Shown here: piece after piece, positions 18,102 to 31,186 of the stretch
Layout of the letters: each line of letters opens with the position of its first letter
Numbering within the stretch: the first letter of the stretch is position 1
Notes under the pieces: model-generated
Databases searched by the model: none
Told to the model about the DNA's origin: nothing
What the model saw: only the letters and a program-made list of their open reading frames with translations
Position numbers and translations under genes: made by a program
Origin: Apostichopus californicus
Lineage: Eukaryota; Echinodermata; Holothuroidea; Aspidochirotida; Stichopodidae
Length of the DNA: 44,769 nt
NCBI GenBank assembly: GCA_020650975.1
Contig: JAIPMN010005874.1
Coordinates: forward strand, 1 to 44,769
Direction: 5' to 3'

Positions 18102-19646
18102 TCAAGCAAGTCAACTTTTACAATATTTAACTCACCTGTCTCCTCACAACAACTGCAACTACCTTACAACAACTTTTGGAATGTTTATCAATTAAATGTC
18201 GATAATTAGTGGGTTGTGTTTGGGGGTACCTGTGAACCCCCCCCCCCTCTCCCATCTGACCTGGCTGTCTCTAGGGTTACTGTAGACAATAATATGTCTC
18301 GATGATAGAAAAATGCCTTATGTTGACGTTGGAGCATCACTGGTGACCCTCGTTTCACTTTGTAGCATATTTGATGGCAATATTGATGACATGTCATTGG
18401 TGTAGAAAATGTGACTTGGAGAAGGCAAGGTTAGAGGAGACATTAATAACCCTCTCCCCCTCACTCCCCTCTCTTCTCCTTCTAAATATAAACAATTAGG
18501 ATTGATTTTAGAAGCCGTAAATAGGCCTACATGAAGCAGTTATAGCGCCGGGTTTTTACATCCGGGCAAGTTGGACTCGTCCATAAGATCTCCCGATCTA
18601 GGTCTCCTCCAAAAATGATAAGGAATGGAAAAGCAAGGAAACGGAACAGGACTTAGTGAACTAGCTTCAGCAAAGGTCTCACTTTTGGAAGTTCCAGCCT
18701 GAGTATGTTCCTGTCCTCCGTCCACTTTTCTCAGTGCTAGCTAAGAAATTAAATTACAATCCACGACACAGCTGGATTATTCAACTGAATCCTTGGAAAG
18801 ATTGCCGGGCAATTAAATGACCAATTTTTACTTTCACATACCTCATCATCTTTGAAGTATCTCAAAGAATATACAAAAACTATTGACAATGCAACAGTGA
18901 TATATAGCCTTAATAAAATCAGGACGGCAGCTCTCTGGTTAAATAGCTTGTCGGGTACGGCGGCTCAGAAGCAGCATTATCGTCAGTCGAACCTTAAATT
19001 TAATGTCGTCAGTGTTGAACACAAGTTGAAAATATGCTAAACATTACAAGAAGAATCCAGAACTTTTCTCCCTAAGGTTCGATTATTTCCAGACATTGAG
19101 AATAGGTGGCTTAAAATGTGTCGTTAATTTTTACATTTCGTATACAGTTAAAATATGCTATCAGTCCAAGTTATATTTTCATAAACTTATTAACTTTTGA
19201 GAAATGACCCTATAAACACATGAGGCTCATTAATTTGCTGGATTATTTAAGTTAGTCTAACATACAGGTCAATTAGGTCAGGTCCTCATTTGCAACACAA
19301 AAGGCTCATTAAACATACGACTTAAATGGCCCCAAATAAACACGTTTACAATGCATTACAAATTTGTAAAAGAAAGATGTCGGAATATCTTCCAAGGATG
19401 TGCCTTTGTTAATATGAGAAATAAAAACATGTTTTTACCGTATAATTGGAATTTATTAAACGATGGATTAATAGGCCCATTTACGTCTCCGTTGAGGAGC
19501 CGACTTCATCATCAATTAAATCGTAATGTAAGATTCCAAAGAATTAATGTATTTTAAATCTGAATATCTTGAGAAACCGGAACAGCCGTGTAAATATACA
19601 TTACTAGCACTGAAATTGTGCTTGGCACTGAGCTACAAATAGCATC
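18102..19646. other. Intergenic, no feature recognised
   Basis: Contains a C-run at about 18236-18247 and a C-rich tract near 18451-18480. The part 18540-18730 is somewhat richer in GC. No coding signal strong enough to call. Confidence 0.55.
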
Positions 19647-19834
19647 ATGGCCGGGCAGCATTCCGGACAGGATGATAATTCCCTAGAAAATGGTCGGGCC
19701 AACCTCATTTTACATGCAGGAGGACAGAATTGTTACACAGGGAGCGTCTAGTACTGTCAGCTGAAATACTAAAATTTGTTGTAGTGACGGAATATCACGG
19801 TGGCCAATATGTACCCCGACGGATTCGGGTTTTG
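19647..19834 (+). other. Possible 5' exon region with two small ATG frames
   Basis: An ATG in good context (ATCATGG at 19644-19650) opens a 34-codon frame to TAG 19749-19751, reading MAGQHSGQDDNSLENGRANL. A second ATG at 19809 reads MYPDGFGF into a GTAAGG donor at 19835. The area is more CpG-rich than its surroundings, as at a promoter or first exon. No downstream exon could be tied to it. Confidence 0.15.
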
Positions 19835-21393
19835 GTAAGGAAGTGAACCTTCAACATGGACGTGCTGTGAGCGGGACAAAAAAAAAATCGAAGAATGAGG
19901 GTGTAGTTGTGCGGTCGTTGAATGCGGAAACGGAAACATATTCAAAATTGAGATGTCAAATGGTTCATTCTGAGGTATATTTCAACTATAAATTAGGTCT
20001 TAACGAAACTTGGGTTGGATAATAAATACGGTACTTTAAGTTTGAATTTTGGAATATCTCCCGACAACGATATTTCCTCAACTGACGATGTAGGTGGGGA
20101 ATGTCGCACTTGCCACCCCTCCCCCTCCCCTCCCCCTCCCCTCCCCCTCCCCCTCCCACTCCCCATTTGTATACGCCACTGATTTGATACAACACGGACC
20201 CTTCAATACTTTTTAACAGCGGTGAATTTCGAGCGTGTCTGGTATGTGGTGCCTGCCTCCGCTGGCGGCAATTGTAATATTACTGGACATGGGTCTGAAT
20301 CCTACATCCCCCCCCCCCCTCAAAGTTGCGCGTCCGCAATCTCAAACCTGTATCGGGGTTTCTAAGTGTACAAGCGCGCGTTCGATGCTATAGGTTAGCG
20401 CTGCTCTGTAAAATCTGATCTGGTATGCATTATTTTGTTAGATGCCAGAAACTGTTTGATGCTATAAATGTATGTGGCATTGGCCTATAGTGGAATATTT
20501 CCACATGAATCGTTCAATCTTCATAACCCATATAACACGGGTCAAGAAACTTAATGTTTACGACACACTCAGCATGTGACACCACTCTAACGCTCCAATT
20601 ATTCTGTTTTAAAGGCTAATTCGAACACAAAAAAACTATAAAATCCACGCCGTGTATGCTTCGATTGTTGAATAACATGTGCAAGACCCGCTAGCACTGT
20701 ACACAGAAATAAGAGTCAAACTGAGTCAATCACCTGGATTAGTTCATTTTAAATAGTACAGCCGACAAGATCAAGGTTATAAGAATTGGATGTCATTACC
20801 AAACCGACGCAAAAGGCAATCACAAGCCACCTTTTTGCTTTAAGAATTGATAAGTGAGGAAGGGTAATTAAAACGAAACCAAAAACCAGGACTTTGAACC
20901 AAGTGATAATATTGTAAAATATACCGGGAATATTGATGGGGTTGTGAAATTTGTCACCCTCTCTCCTCTCCCACTGGGGTGGAAAACCAGTAGGCCTATC
21001 ATCTAATTACCCCGTTTGAATGAACCTGTAAGTTTTATGCTTTTCATGAGGTTGATATTTTTCTTTGAAAACAGTCTCTGTGTAGGCGTAGAAAAAAGGA
21101 ACAAGAGGGGTACAGCAAGCCACCCCCCTTCCACACACACACTTTTCAAAGTGAGGTGGAGGATTGTTTTCATTTTCGATTGAGGGGTACAGCCTGTGGC
21201 AGTGCTAGATCATTCAGCTGGATCCTTTGTATTTGCAAAAAAAGAGTGCCCGCCAACCATTTTTTTTGGTGTGACTAGGGTTTATTTGTTGTAAAGTCGT
21301 GTGAGAAGGCATTGCCCAATTGATACAAGACTCAAACCCTCAACTTTGTGATATTTACAAGGAATTATCCCAACTGTTGACATTAAATAAAGA
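19835..21393. other. Intergenic with C/T-rich tract
   Basis: A CCCCT/CCCCTC repeat lies at about 20114-20163 and a C run at about 20309-20318. GC-richer spots are seen at 20360-20400. No gene recognised. Confidence 0.55.
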
Positions 21394-21419
21394 ATCTATC
21401 TATCTATCTATCTATCTAA
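21386..21419 (+). repeat. AATAAA followed by (ATCT)n, possible retroposon 3' tail
   Basis: AATAAA at 21386-21391 is followed at once by about six ATCT units. A poly(A) signal joined to a short tandem repeat is a common 3' end of non-LTR retroposons. No body was recognised upstream. Confidence 0.4.
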
Positions 21420-21466
21420 TATGATCACGACCGGGGCGACATACTCACAACGACCTTCAATGGTGG

Positions 21467-21474
21467 CTCGCAAC
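21467..21474. repeat. Left target-site duplication of hAT-type MITE
   Basis: CTCGCAAC, identical to 21815-21822. Confidence 0.9.
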
Positions 21475-21814
21475 CAGGCGCGTAGCCAAGGGGGGGGCGA
21501 AGGGGGCAGCCGCCCCCCCCTTGAGCATATTTTTTTTTTAATTTTTTTTTTTTTTAATTTTTTAAAATTTTTTTTTAATGTTTTTATGATATCGCTAGTA
21601 ATTTCAAAAGAGAAAATGCTAAGATGCAACTAACAAGGCCTGGGAAGTGCCATTTCCAGCGATCTGGGAGGCATTTTCAGCCAAAATTTTCTTGTACGCT
21701 TCGCGCCAATCATGGTGGCGCTACGCTTAGATAGTATGTAATGCCATATCTACGGCTCTGAAAATTTTTCTACATTTTCGCCCCCCCCTTGGCAAATTCC
21801 TGGCTACGCGCCTG
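21475..21814. mobile_element. Non-autonomous hAT-type element (MITE, 340 bp)
   Basis: The ends are CAGGCGCGTAGCCA and its inverse TGGCTACGCGCCTG (perfect 14 bp), followed inwards by G/C runs in inverted order. Perfect 8-bp direct repeats flank it. An 8-bp duplication and a CAGG/CAGR start are typical of the hAT superfamily. It contains T-rich sequence and no transposase frame, so it depends on enzyme made elsewhere. Confidence 0.92.
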
Positions 21815-21822
21815 CTCGCAAC
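21815..21822. repeat. Right target-site duplication of hAT-type MITE
   Basis: CTCGCAAC, identical to 21467-21474. Confidence 0.9.
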
Positions 21823-21909
21823 AATTTTCGCAGGTATAATATCCATGCGGGCGTCTTGCCCCGCCAATTTCAACAGTACTAGGCGTTGGGGTGACTCTTA
21901 ATATAACTT

Positions 21910-22376
21910 AGGTGACCATATTTTCCTGACTGGAATCAGGGACATTTATTGCGTGACTGATATGGGGGAGGGGTACACCCCCTCCCCTTTGGAAAATTTT
22001 CAAGTGCCTAAGGTGCTTAGATGTAAAATGATGATACTTAGAAGCACTTTTTAAATCAATTTTATTTTCAAAAATGTAGCTTTTTTTTAGATGAAATTTA
22101 CTTACTTTACAAAAGAGTGCTAGGCTAGATCGATCTAGCATATTTTAACAGTGTTTCCACTTTACACTGGCCCACCTGAAATACTGGTTAGTTCCGTACT
22201 GCGACTACACACTTACATAACTTTTGTTTTTACAATTATTTACTAGTAATGTGGGATATTTTTGAAATTCCTGAACATTTTGACGAATCGGTGACATTTT
22301 CGGGGACACTTGTTCATCGGGGACAGCACACTGTAATCGGGGACTGTCCCCGAAAACCGGGGACGTCTGGTCACCT
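21910..22376. mobile_element. Second TIR element (about 467 bp), non-coding
   Basis: It begins AGGTGACCA at 21910 and ends TGGTCACCT at 22376, exact inverses. Near the right end the motif GGGGAC/GTCCCC recurs several times in both orientations (22302-22366), giving nested hairpins. No clear target duplication and no transposase frame. A similar GGGGACGTCTGGTCACC terminus is, to my memory, widespread in animal DNA elements. Confidence 0.7.
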
Positions 22377-23164
22377 TATCTTAATACCCTTCATATCCCG
22401 ACCCCACCAATCTCAAGAATGTTGCACAGATGCCCTTCATTGAACAAGCGTAAAGATGATTCAAACACAACCATAACTACAGCACCTAAAGAAAATGTGC
22501 ATCAATTACTAGCAATACGAATTACAACTTGCTAAACAATATTTACAACAATCCTGAAGATATTAGTGAGTGTAATCATTGATTCCGCCACCATAAAAGT
22601 ACTTACAATGGTGGTTGAACAGTTTGCTCCCTTTTCATAATTTACCTTTCCCTTACTCTTTGCTCTCCTCATCCCCTGGCTAGATTCCTTCATCTTGTCC
22701 TTTCGATCGTTTGCTATCAGGGGCGTACATTTTCCATTGGGGAAAAACCCATTCACCCTTCCCCATCTTCTCCACGTATTTACCCTTATTTGTCATCCTC
22801 TTGGCCTTCCTCCACCTTGGCTTCCGTTCTCTGCCTTCCTGTATTTACCCGTCTTCTTGATCCCTGAATCTCCAGCAGACGACACAAGTATATGAGAGGG
22901 AGTTAGTCTAATTGGAACAGCCGATTTCTCGCCTATTTTGAACAGGTACTTTCTATACATTTATCCAACACAAAGCTCCCACAACAACATCCACACACAC
23001 TCACGTATACGTATTAACGAGTAATTGATACCGATAGTGAAATCGGTAGCTGTCATAAGATTACCACTAATGTCAGGAATTTAACGGAATATATGGATAG
23101 GTATAATCGTAATGTCAGTCATTGCAAATATTTTGACATCATGTGGAGCAATTGAACGTGTAAG
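22377..23164. other. Intergenic, no feature recognised
   Basis: Contains CAGGGGCGTA at about 22718-22727, resembling a lone hAT terminus, and a pyrimidine-rich stretch at 22755-22870. No gene recognised. Confidence 0.5.
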
Positions 23165-23197
23165 ATGGAGGCAGCGGAGCCAAGATCTCGCAGAAAG
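23165..23197 (+). CDS. Candidate first coding exon of an unknown gene
   Basis: ATG at 23165 in the context TAAGATGGAGGC (resembling the YY1 initiator AANATGGCGGC of many housekeeping first exons) reads MEAAEPRSRRK and ends at a strong donor GTAAGA (23198). Phase 0. The base composition is GC-richer than the surroundings. There is no recognisable product. Confidence 0.28.
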
Positions 23198-24199
23198 GTA
23201 AGAAACTTTAGGCCTACGGTTTTCACTTTCGTGCAAATCAATGTCAGCCACAAATTCACCGTTCATGATTACGTTGCTTGCGACGCTGACTATCGTGAAG
23301 ACCGTAACCAAGCACAGTCTAGATCAGCGTAGGCTGTGGTGTACTCAGTGTGCTATGAAGTATGATCCAACCATTCAATAGTGTGATGTTAGGGACTACA
23401 CTATTATTACAAAAGCATTTGTTTTGGTTGCCATATTATATGTGAACCACTTTACCCTTGTCATCAACACTGCTGTGAAGTAAATAAAATATAGGCAATA
23501 TATTTTAGTGAAACCGAAAATGATAGACCACTGGTAGGATAGGTGCTCGTGTTACACTGTTAGCTAGAGTACATTATGACCCAGGCTACAGTACTGGCTA
23601 CGCAGTTTTTAATAAGTCCTGAATTTCCGTCTTAGCTGCTAGCCTAAGCACCAACTGAATACCACAATTAGAAGAAGCAAAACCTCTATTACTGAATGTA
23701 GTCTTACTGTGTTTTGGAAACACACCACACGAAGGGCAGTAATTGCAGAATACTAGGCAACTTGTGAACAACAGCTTACGAAACTGGTATCGTTGTCGCT
23801 GTCAGTCTAGACATTTTAAAACATTTTAGCAAAATCACTCTTTGACAAATTGCTTTTGAGAAAGACTCGACACACATTGTTTCCAGCATTTTTTAGAAAT
23901 ATTTTAAGTCCAACAGATAGCTTTGCTGGCTACGTTGTGAGAGGGAATTTTCAAGTATTAGCAGTTTGTACAGGAGTCTTTTTTTAAAAATAATTACTGT
24001 TTGAAAATATTTTAAGTCCAAGGTTAGTTTGCTCTGTGGTTGCACAAACAAAACAATCATTGTCAAAAAAATTTGGTGACCAGGAGCATTTGGTAATAAT
24101 ATTTCCATAGTTGGTTGGAATGTATTGCCTTATCTTCAACGGTACTTTTTAATGTTAGTATCATCTAAATTTTGTTCCTTTTTTTGCCTCACCAAAAAG

Positions 24200-24273
24200 G
24201 CAATAGAATACTTCACAAAATGGGAGATCCACAAAGACACATTAGTCACACAGGAATTAACATTACTTTCCCT
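24200..24273 (+). CDS. Candidate second exon of the same unknown gene
   Basis: A T-rich tract with acceptor CACCAAAAAG at 24199; a possible donor GTGAGA at 24274, with a poor base before it. Entered in phase 0, as the 23197 donor requires, it reads AIEYFTKWEIHKDTLVTQEL and leaves in phase 2. Weak support. Confidence 0.18.
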
Positions 24274-27200
24274 GTGAGATTTATGTTACAAACCAGATAT
24301 TGTAGCAGTGGTCTCATTTGTTATAATTGTAAGTGAAAGTAAAGGATTCAAAGTTAAGATGTGTAGTATTGTATTTAGAATCTATCCTTTGAGGTGGATC
24401 ATTACAGTACAAATTGCAACTACAGTAGTCCCACTGGCACTGTAACTATAAAACTTAGTAAGAATTTACCAGAAATTTGAACTGTTTTAACAACAAATGT
24501 TGTACAGCTACTTTGGTACACCTATCATACTGTACTGTATGTAATTTGGGTTTTAGATATAATACTCACCTTGCTATCCAAACTGTTTTACCACTTTCCC
24601 ACAGGGACACAATCCTCACTGCAATTCTTGAAATGCTTTAGTTTAGCTTTAAAGTGAATCCCAGTTGATTGTTTTCTAGTACTACTGTTGTCTCCTGTCA
24701 TCTCTTTTAACTATGAATATATACATCATACAGTACTGTAGTAAATAGCTTAAAAGCCGATTTTGCTTTGAATTGGTAAAAATTTTATGGACTGGCATAT
24801 TTGACAGCTCATTTTTAATAAGTAAGAGAAGGTACTGGAAAGTGGAACTGAGCTAGAATATTTACCATGTAGTCGAACTAAGAAAAATGAAATTAGGGAT
24901 AAACTTATGTATGATTTTCAAATTATGCAAAAGTAATTAGTGGCATTACGTTAAATTATTTAGGTATAAAAAATTAATGATAAATCATGAACAGTCCATA
25001 AATCTCAAATTTGTTGCAGCCAAATTGTTGTGACCACAAACGGTACTTAGCTCTCTGAGTCATATATGGAGTTACATCACCTGTTATGATTGTACTGTTG
25101 ATGGCTTGGCCAATTGACGTAAAGCAACAACCTAAACCACTCAATGCAAGGTTAATCGTGGATTTAACAAAATGGTCCAAAGCTATATTGGAAGGGCCCA
25201 AATGGTCTTGACGGTTTTCAGTTAGGCTATTAGTTGACCAAAATACAGATCTAGACTATAGATGGTTTTAGCTACATTTCTCCTAGAGCTTTGATTATAG
25301 GGATCGAAAAGGGATCAGGTCTCTCTGAATCATTTATGGTAGTATCATCCTTAAAATATTGACATGAAAAAGGTTTGAGTAAGTTTGTTATTCCATATCA
25401 TGTTCGAGCACCGCTAGTCTACAGGTAATGTACTGGCAAAAGTCAGTAAAACCAAATGTCATCCATTTATAGAATTGAAAAAAAAGGATTCATCATCTTT
25501 CTGTACAGAATGTTGTTCTCTCTTATTTGAGGACCTTCTGAAAATATGTTAAAATAAATGTAATTTATCTCCCCCATGTTACTAAAATTATCTTAAGATG
25601 TCTAAACAGAATTTTGAAAGGGTCATTCATGACAAAAGTGGTTAAATAATGCCCGACATAGTTTCCCATAGCTTCTATTGATGAAATGTCTATAGCTACA
25701 AAGACAGTCGGATTGGAGGAACACCAGGTGCCAATGGTTGATCCGTTGATGTTATAAACAAGCTTCCATTTGATGGGATTTCTAACATTTATGTGACCCT
25801 ATTTGAAAGTGACTTGTAAACTGTGACTGTTTTAATGGCGAAGAAAAACATCTATCAAGTTCTTTTACCCCCACCTGGTTTTTAGGTATCAAGAAATAAA
25901 ATGTCAAAAGAGAGGATACAGTTCTATCATTTGTGTATATGTAATGTTATTATATATGACAAACAATTTTTTGGCGAAGCATGTTACATCAAAGATGCAT
26001 ACAGTAAGTGCTAGTACAGGAGAGGGAACAGGTCATCCAGTGAGGAATCGTACAGCGCATAGATACATAATGGTCATGTTGAGCCAGCGAAGTAGCCAGG
26101 AATTTGAAATGGGGGTGAGCACATTATGCGATTGATATGGGAGAGGGTTCTGAAAGGGGGACAGGTCGCTCCTCCTGGCTTTGTCCCTGTGTTGAGATGT
26201 ACAAGTGTAAAGGTGTATACATAGCAGTTTTTGTATTCAAATGAGAGCAAAAATTCAAAGCCTTAAAAAAATACACAAAAACACAAAAATTTGAACACTA
26301 CATTATTCCTTGCGGTATCTTACAATTTGGGGGTAATTTGTTTTAATCTAATATTTGCATTACTTAAGTAGTGTACTGCAAAACTGTTTAACATAATTCA
26401 TAACTTAATGTGAAAGAATAAACAATTAGAGTTCTTTATTTTCATGAAATTGCACCAATGTAAATCTAATACTAGAGTATGAAAACATATTAAGTGTTTG
26501 GAAGAGTAAGCACTTAGTACATGCCCGTGGGTTTTAAATACTGTATCTTGGAAAATGCCTTTACTTGAGCAAATTCTTTTGCAAAGTGAAAACAACCCCA
26601 CTTTAGTAGGTACAGTACTGTACCATACAGCAATAACTTTCAATGTGATGTGTACATGATGTATTGTAGGATAGTTTATATAATGGTCAATTGTTGTTGT
26701 AAGAAGATAACACAAGTTGGTCCCCCTGCACAGTTTATTCACAGTGTTGTAAAGTTTGTTAACTTTTAGTTTATGTAGTGAGTCACTTTTAGCTATTCAA
26801 AACTTCAAATGTAAGGTAAACCACAACTGCTATTCCATTTAAACCAGACAGTCATTGTCTTTTTCCCTTGATGTTAAGAGGTAAAAGAATGTCTAAATGG
26901 GAATCAGTGGTCAGTGAAACCATTCTGTATGAATGTCACTGAACAACTGGAGATCCCTAACAGTTTGAAAAATCAATAGAATCTATGACAAAAGGTTTTG
27001 ACTGTTGGTCGCCTTGATAGGGTTAAATCCTTCCCCCCTGAGTGTGAACAATGGTTCTGTTTGCAGTCGTAGATTATTTCAGGGTACTGTAACCTCCTTA
27101 TCTTATTCAAAAAACCCAAGTCAGGTCTTGTTGTCAGTGATTTGTCAAGTGAGACCATTATTTTGTCCCTTTCTTAGGAATTAGAGAGATTTTTGAGGAA

Positions 27201-30200
27201 TTAAATGAAAAGCTATCTGTGAAGTTGATAAATTTCCCTCAATAAGTAAGTCTCATTGTTAGAGGCCTACTTTTTTAATTCTGAAGCAAATCAAAAGCCA
27301 AGGACAGAGGATTGCTGAAATTGAAAACAATCCTCATTTAAGTCGCATTTTTGCCACTCTCTCTTTTGGGGGGCTGGAATGCAGGATTTTACTGTTTGGT
27401 AAATATTTAATAGATAAGTGTAAGAGGATTTTATTTTAAATCGTGTTATAAGGGATGAGTCAGGAAGATTTAAAAAAAAAAAAAATAGTAAAGCGTAGAA
27501 ATTCAAGAAAAGATGATTAAAGTATAGATCTCTCTCTTTAACAATGGAATGTCAAAAACTTAGATATCTTTCGATTTTGGTGTCCCTGAAGGTTAATTGC
27601 ACGGGCTCCTACAGGTAGGACCTGCAAATAATTTGAGTTAAAGCTTGTAGACGTGAAGGACACTTGAAGATTCTATGCACCATTCTAGACCCAGTGTTTT
27701 GATGGACTTGGAAAGTAACAGCAAATTCCTGAGCACTTCAAAAGCAGGCGAATGGCATAGAAATGAGGCTTAAATTTTTAGAACCTTTTACAAACTTAAA
27801 AGTTTACAATATGCAAATTTATGCAAACACTTGCAAATTGTATTAATTTGAATCAAAGAGCCCAAATTTATGTTGCTTCTCATTGGATGTTTAAGTTTTA
27901 AAACCATTAGTTAGTAGTGAATTTGTTCCATTTACAAGTCCTGAGAAAGAAGAGAAAGTATATGGTTAACGGTTTCATAGAATCATCTTGAGACAAAACC
28001 ATATTTTTTAACCTTTGGGCCATTCTCTGGAAAATGAAACTGGCATGAAAAACTAATGTGTTCATCAGGACCAAATGTTATATTTTTTGTTTTAGAGGGA
28101 TACCTCAAGTTTTCTGTTTCATATTTTTTTCATTAAAATTACAACCATAACATACCAATTTGCATAAATTTGCATTATTGCAAGTTTTAGCCAAAATTTG
28201 TAGTTTTTAACTGTATATTTTTTTTTCTGCATGAGTATCTAGAAATAATATTTCAGTTATCAACTATGACATGGAGGCAGTTTAAAATGGGTTAATTTAT
28301 TTCATTCCTAAAGCAGAGGTTCCTGATCTTCAATTCTTCGTTAATAATAATTAGCATCATTTTGCAATTAGTTAGTCATCTTGAGACAAACCATATTTTT
28401 GAACCTTTGAACTATGTATTTCATTTTTTTTTAAATTTATGCTACAGAAGCAGTGAGTTACACAGTGTTGTTACACATTGTTAAATGAAAAAATTATATT
28501 GTACAAGCATGCACATGTATATATGTATGTATGTATAGTTGTATACATATTTAAACAAACTCCAGAGTAGGTTGTTTTGTTGACCTTTCTATAATGATAA
28601 ACACTATCGATGCTACTGTAAGCAACTTTTATTCTTCTCATGGTAGCTATTAATTGTAGTGACCATGAGAATGAAAAACATGATCAGAGAAGGGAGAAAA
28701 TCCAATGACCCTCACCATGTGTATTAAACAGTCCAAATTTCAGTTTCTCAATGATACGGAAATTGTAAAGACTTGAAAAAATAACTAAATTGTAGTCGCT
28801 AGGAATTTTGATTACATAAACTATTTCAAATGAAATTTATAGTTGGCTTAAGTCAAATACTTAGTGTAATTTGAATTGAACTGCATCATTTATCCCTATT
28901 GTATTTTGTTCTCAAGGCTGGTTTGTTTAACTGTTGACTTCCTTAACTTTGCAAATATTTATTTCTTTCATTTTGGGGGGGGGGGTGAGAGAGGGGCAGA
29001 GGGAGGAAAAAGAAGATAGACCCAAATATATTTGATCAGCTAGTTAAGTACTGTTGTTTCTAACCAAGATCAGTTATCCTGTTCATTTTCATTTCTGAAC
29101 TTGACATTGAGTACTAACAAGCTTGAATTTGAGTGTTGATCTTTTATCTTGTAAATTTGCTGTTGGCCCACAACAATTGTTTGTACAAAATAACAAAGCA
29201 ATGAATCAATTGAGTGTTAGTAAACAGTTTTAACATCATTTTGAGTTCAGTAATTATCAAGGGTACTTGTGTCCTCAGGAAAGATAAACCTAGATATTAC
29301 AGTCACAAGTTGAAGTTATTAATCTATCAAGTTTATCAGAACTACCACCCAAAATGAGTGTCATTCTGATAACGGCTCAGAGCCCTTCTGGTCACAATTA
29401 TTCAGAAGGGGTCTGAAGCAGGTGCAACCCAAATCCTGATTAATAGGTTGTGTTTTGCCTTTTTGGTTATATTTTGCTTTAAAATATATATAAATATATT
29501 ACTTGTATGCCACTTTCTAGCTTAAATATTTGAAATTTCAGATGTAGGACAAATTTGCTGACCACTGCCAACCTGCCATGGTCAATCATTTCTCCACAGT
29601 GGACTCCAGGTTATGTCCCCTATGGCCGTCAGTGATTGTAGAACTAGTGTGCATTTCACAGATGACCAAGATTGTCTCGTAACCTAAATTGTTGGACATG
29701 TGTACCTGGTGCGGAGGAGATCACAGGGCAATTCTCATAACCTAATTCAGTCATATCAAGTTAAACCATTTGCTATATTAAAATGGTGCATCAAAACAGG
29801 TATTATGAGGGATGTCAAGATCAATAGCCTAAAGCATTAATTCAGCATGAACTTGACACATATTTTTATGCAGTAAACTAAAGTTTTTATGATATGTTTT
29901 TATCCCTAACCAGGCTTACAGCTTTACCCCAGAGGTAGCAGAAAGGTTTTCATTAATATACAGAACCCCATAAATTTCCGGTAACTTACAGCTCTAGCTT
30001 ATTAGTACGGTGTGTTGTAGGAATGTGGATGTCATATGAGAGGCCAATGACCTCAAATGAAGTCAAAAAGATCATTTTTGAATGTCATATTTTTAGTCCT
30101 AGATCAATTTATCATTCTACTTTGGCTGAGATGCTAAATAAGCAGTACTGTATAATATGCGCATATTTAATTGATTACTTTGATGGAATGATACTTCACA

Positions 30201-30343
30201 TTTGTTGGTTGAATTCAGCTGACTCTCACAAACAAAGGAGATCATCATAGTTTGCTCTAGTAATTGAAGTAAACTCTGAAAGTAAAAATATTAGAGTTTA
30301 AATTAAGTAAAGAAATAGTGTGGAAAATTTCCAATTGTGGGTA
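24274..30343. other. Long AT-rich stretch, presumed intron or intergenic
   Basis: Notable spots: the frequent palindromic string TACAGTACTGTA and variants (for example about 26611-26625), a G run at 28975-28985, and a motif CATCTTGAGACAAA...CCATATTTTT near 27982 and again near 28378. A possible hAT end remnant (GTAGCCAGGAATTT at about 26091) also occurs. A 114-codon minus frame at 26398-26742 shows no family traits. No gene called. Confidence 0.5.
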
Positions 30344-30412
30344 GTGTGGGTGAAGTGACTCGAACTGGGAACCTTATGATTGGAAGGCATCGGCACTAAC
30401 ACTCCTTAGTGG
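30344..30412 (-). mobile_element. Decayed fragment of the same tRNA-derived SINE family
   Basis: The minus strand reads GTTAGTGCCGATGCCTTCC, then AATCATAAGGTTCCCAG and a B box AGTTCGAGTCA. It aligns with the SINE at 16448-16383 (GTTAGCGCCGGCGTCTCCC ... GGTTCGATTCC) with many substitutions. The SINE body and tail are not recognisable. Confidence 0.6.
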
Positions 30413-31080
30413 AACCAATTTTCATCAACATCAAGTAACAACAAACTCATATTACTGATTAAAATTCAAAGAAGCAGTCTAAGTTTGTTCCAACGAGCAA
30501 TATCACAGTTTGAGTAATATTTTGTCGATCAATTTTGCGTAAAACTGCATCAAGAACAAGGTGGCGGTAGGTTAGAGAGCTCAGTTTGGAGCACATCGAA
30601 TGTAAATGTAATCCTTGTTGTATTTTGTGTTGATCGAATTTACCAAAATATTGGCTTTTATCAATATGGTCTTTCTTATATTTTGTTTGTTATAATATAA
30701 GCCTCCATAAGCTAAAGCTTTATAGATCTGCTAATGGGGAGTAAACACACGTGTGCATATTCTAAGATTATAGTAGTTACGTAATTTAATATGTTCAAAG
30801 GTATCTCGGAAAACATGTCAGTCGCCAATTATTACCAGTTGATGGAACCTTTATCTATACAGATAGGACCGGTATTACCCAAGTGAAATGCTTCACTACT
30901 GTTAGCAAGTAATAATACTCATAATATGCCCAACACTAATTAACTTCTCTCCTTCCTCAATTTTGACCAAACATGAGTCCTTTGAAATTAACTGTTCAAG
31001 AACATCATGTTGACGTCCTATTTGTTAAGTTCAGTATACTGTGTAGTATGTATATACTGTACATGTTCTTCTCCCATCAG

Positions 31081-31186
31081 AAATTTCAGGGAGAAGGAAA
31101 CTCATGAATTAGAAATTGGAAACCTTGTCAAAACCCTGGATGTTTCCTCGAAACCATTTACTGTCCAATGTACCAGCGTACATTGA
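31081..31186 (+). CDS. Candidate terminal exon of the same unknown gene
   Basis: A good acceptor TTCTTCTCCCATCAG ends at 31080. Entered in phase 2, which the 24273 exon would supply, it reads NFREKETHELEIGNLVKTLD and ends at TGA 31184-31186. The total model would be 70 residues. The phase agreement is suggestive but has a one-in-three chance of arising at random. Confidence 0.18.

Noticed and set aside
22718..22760. hAT-like terminus CAGGGGCGTA
   Set aside because: No matching inverse end or 8-bp duplication was found nearby. At most a remnant.
26398..26742. 114-codon minus-strand frame
   Set aside because: No motif, no splice or start context, and AT-rich composition. It is compatible with chance in 44 kb.
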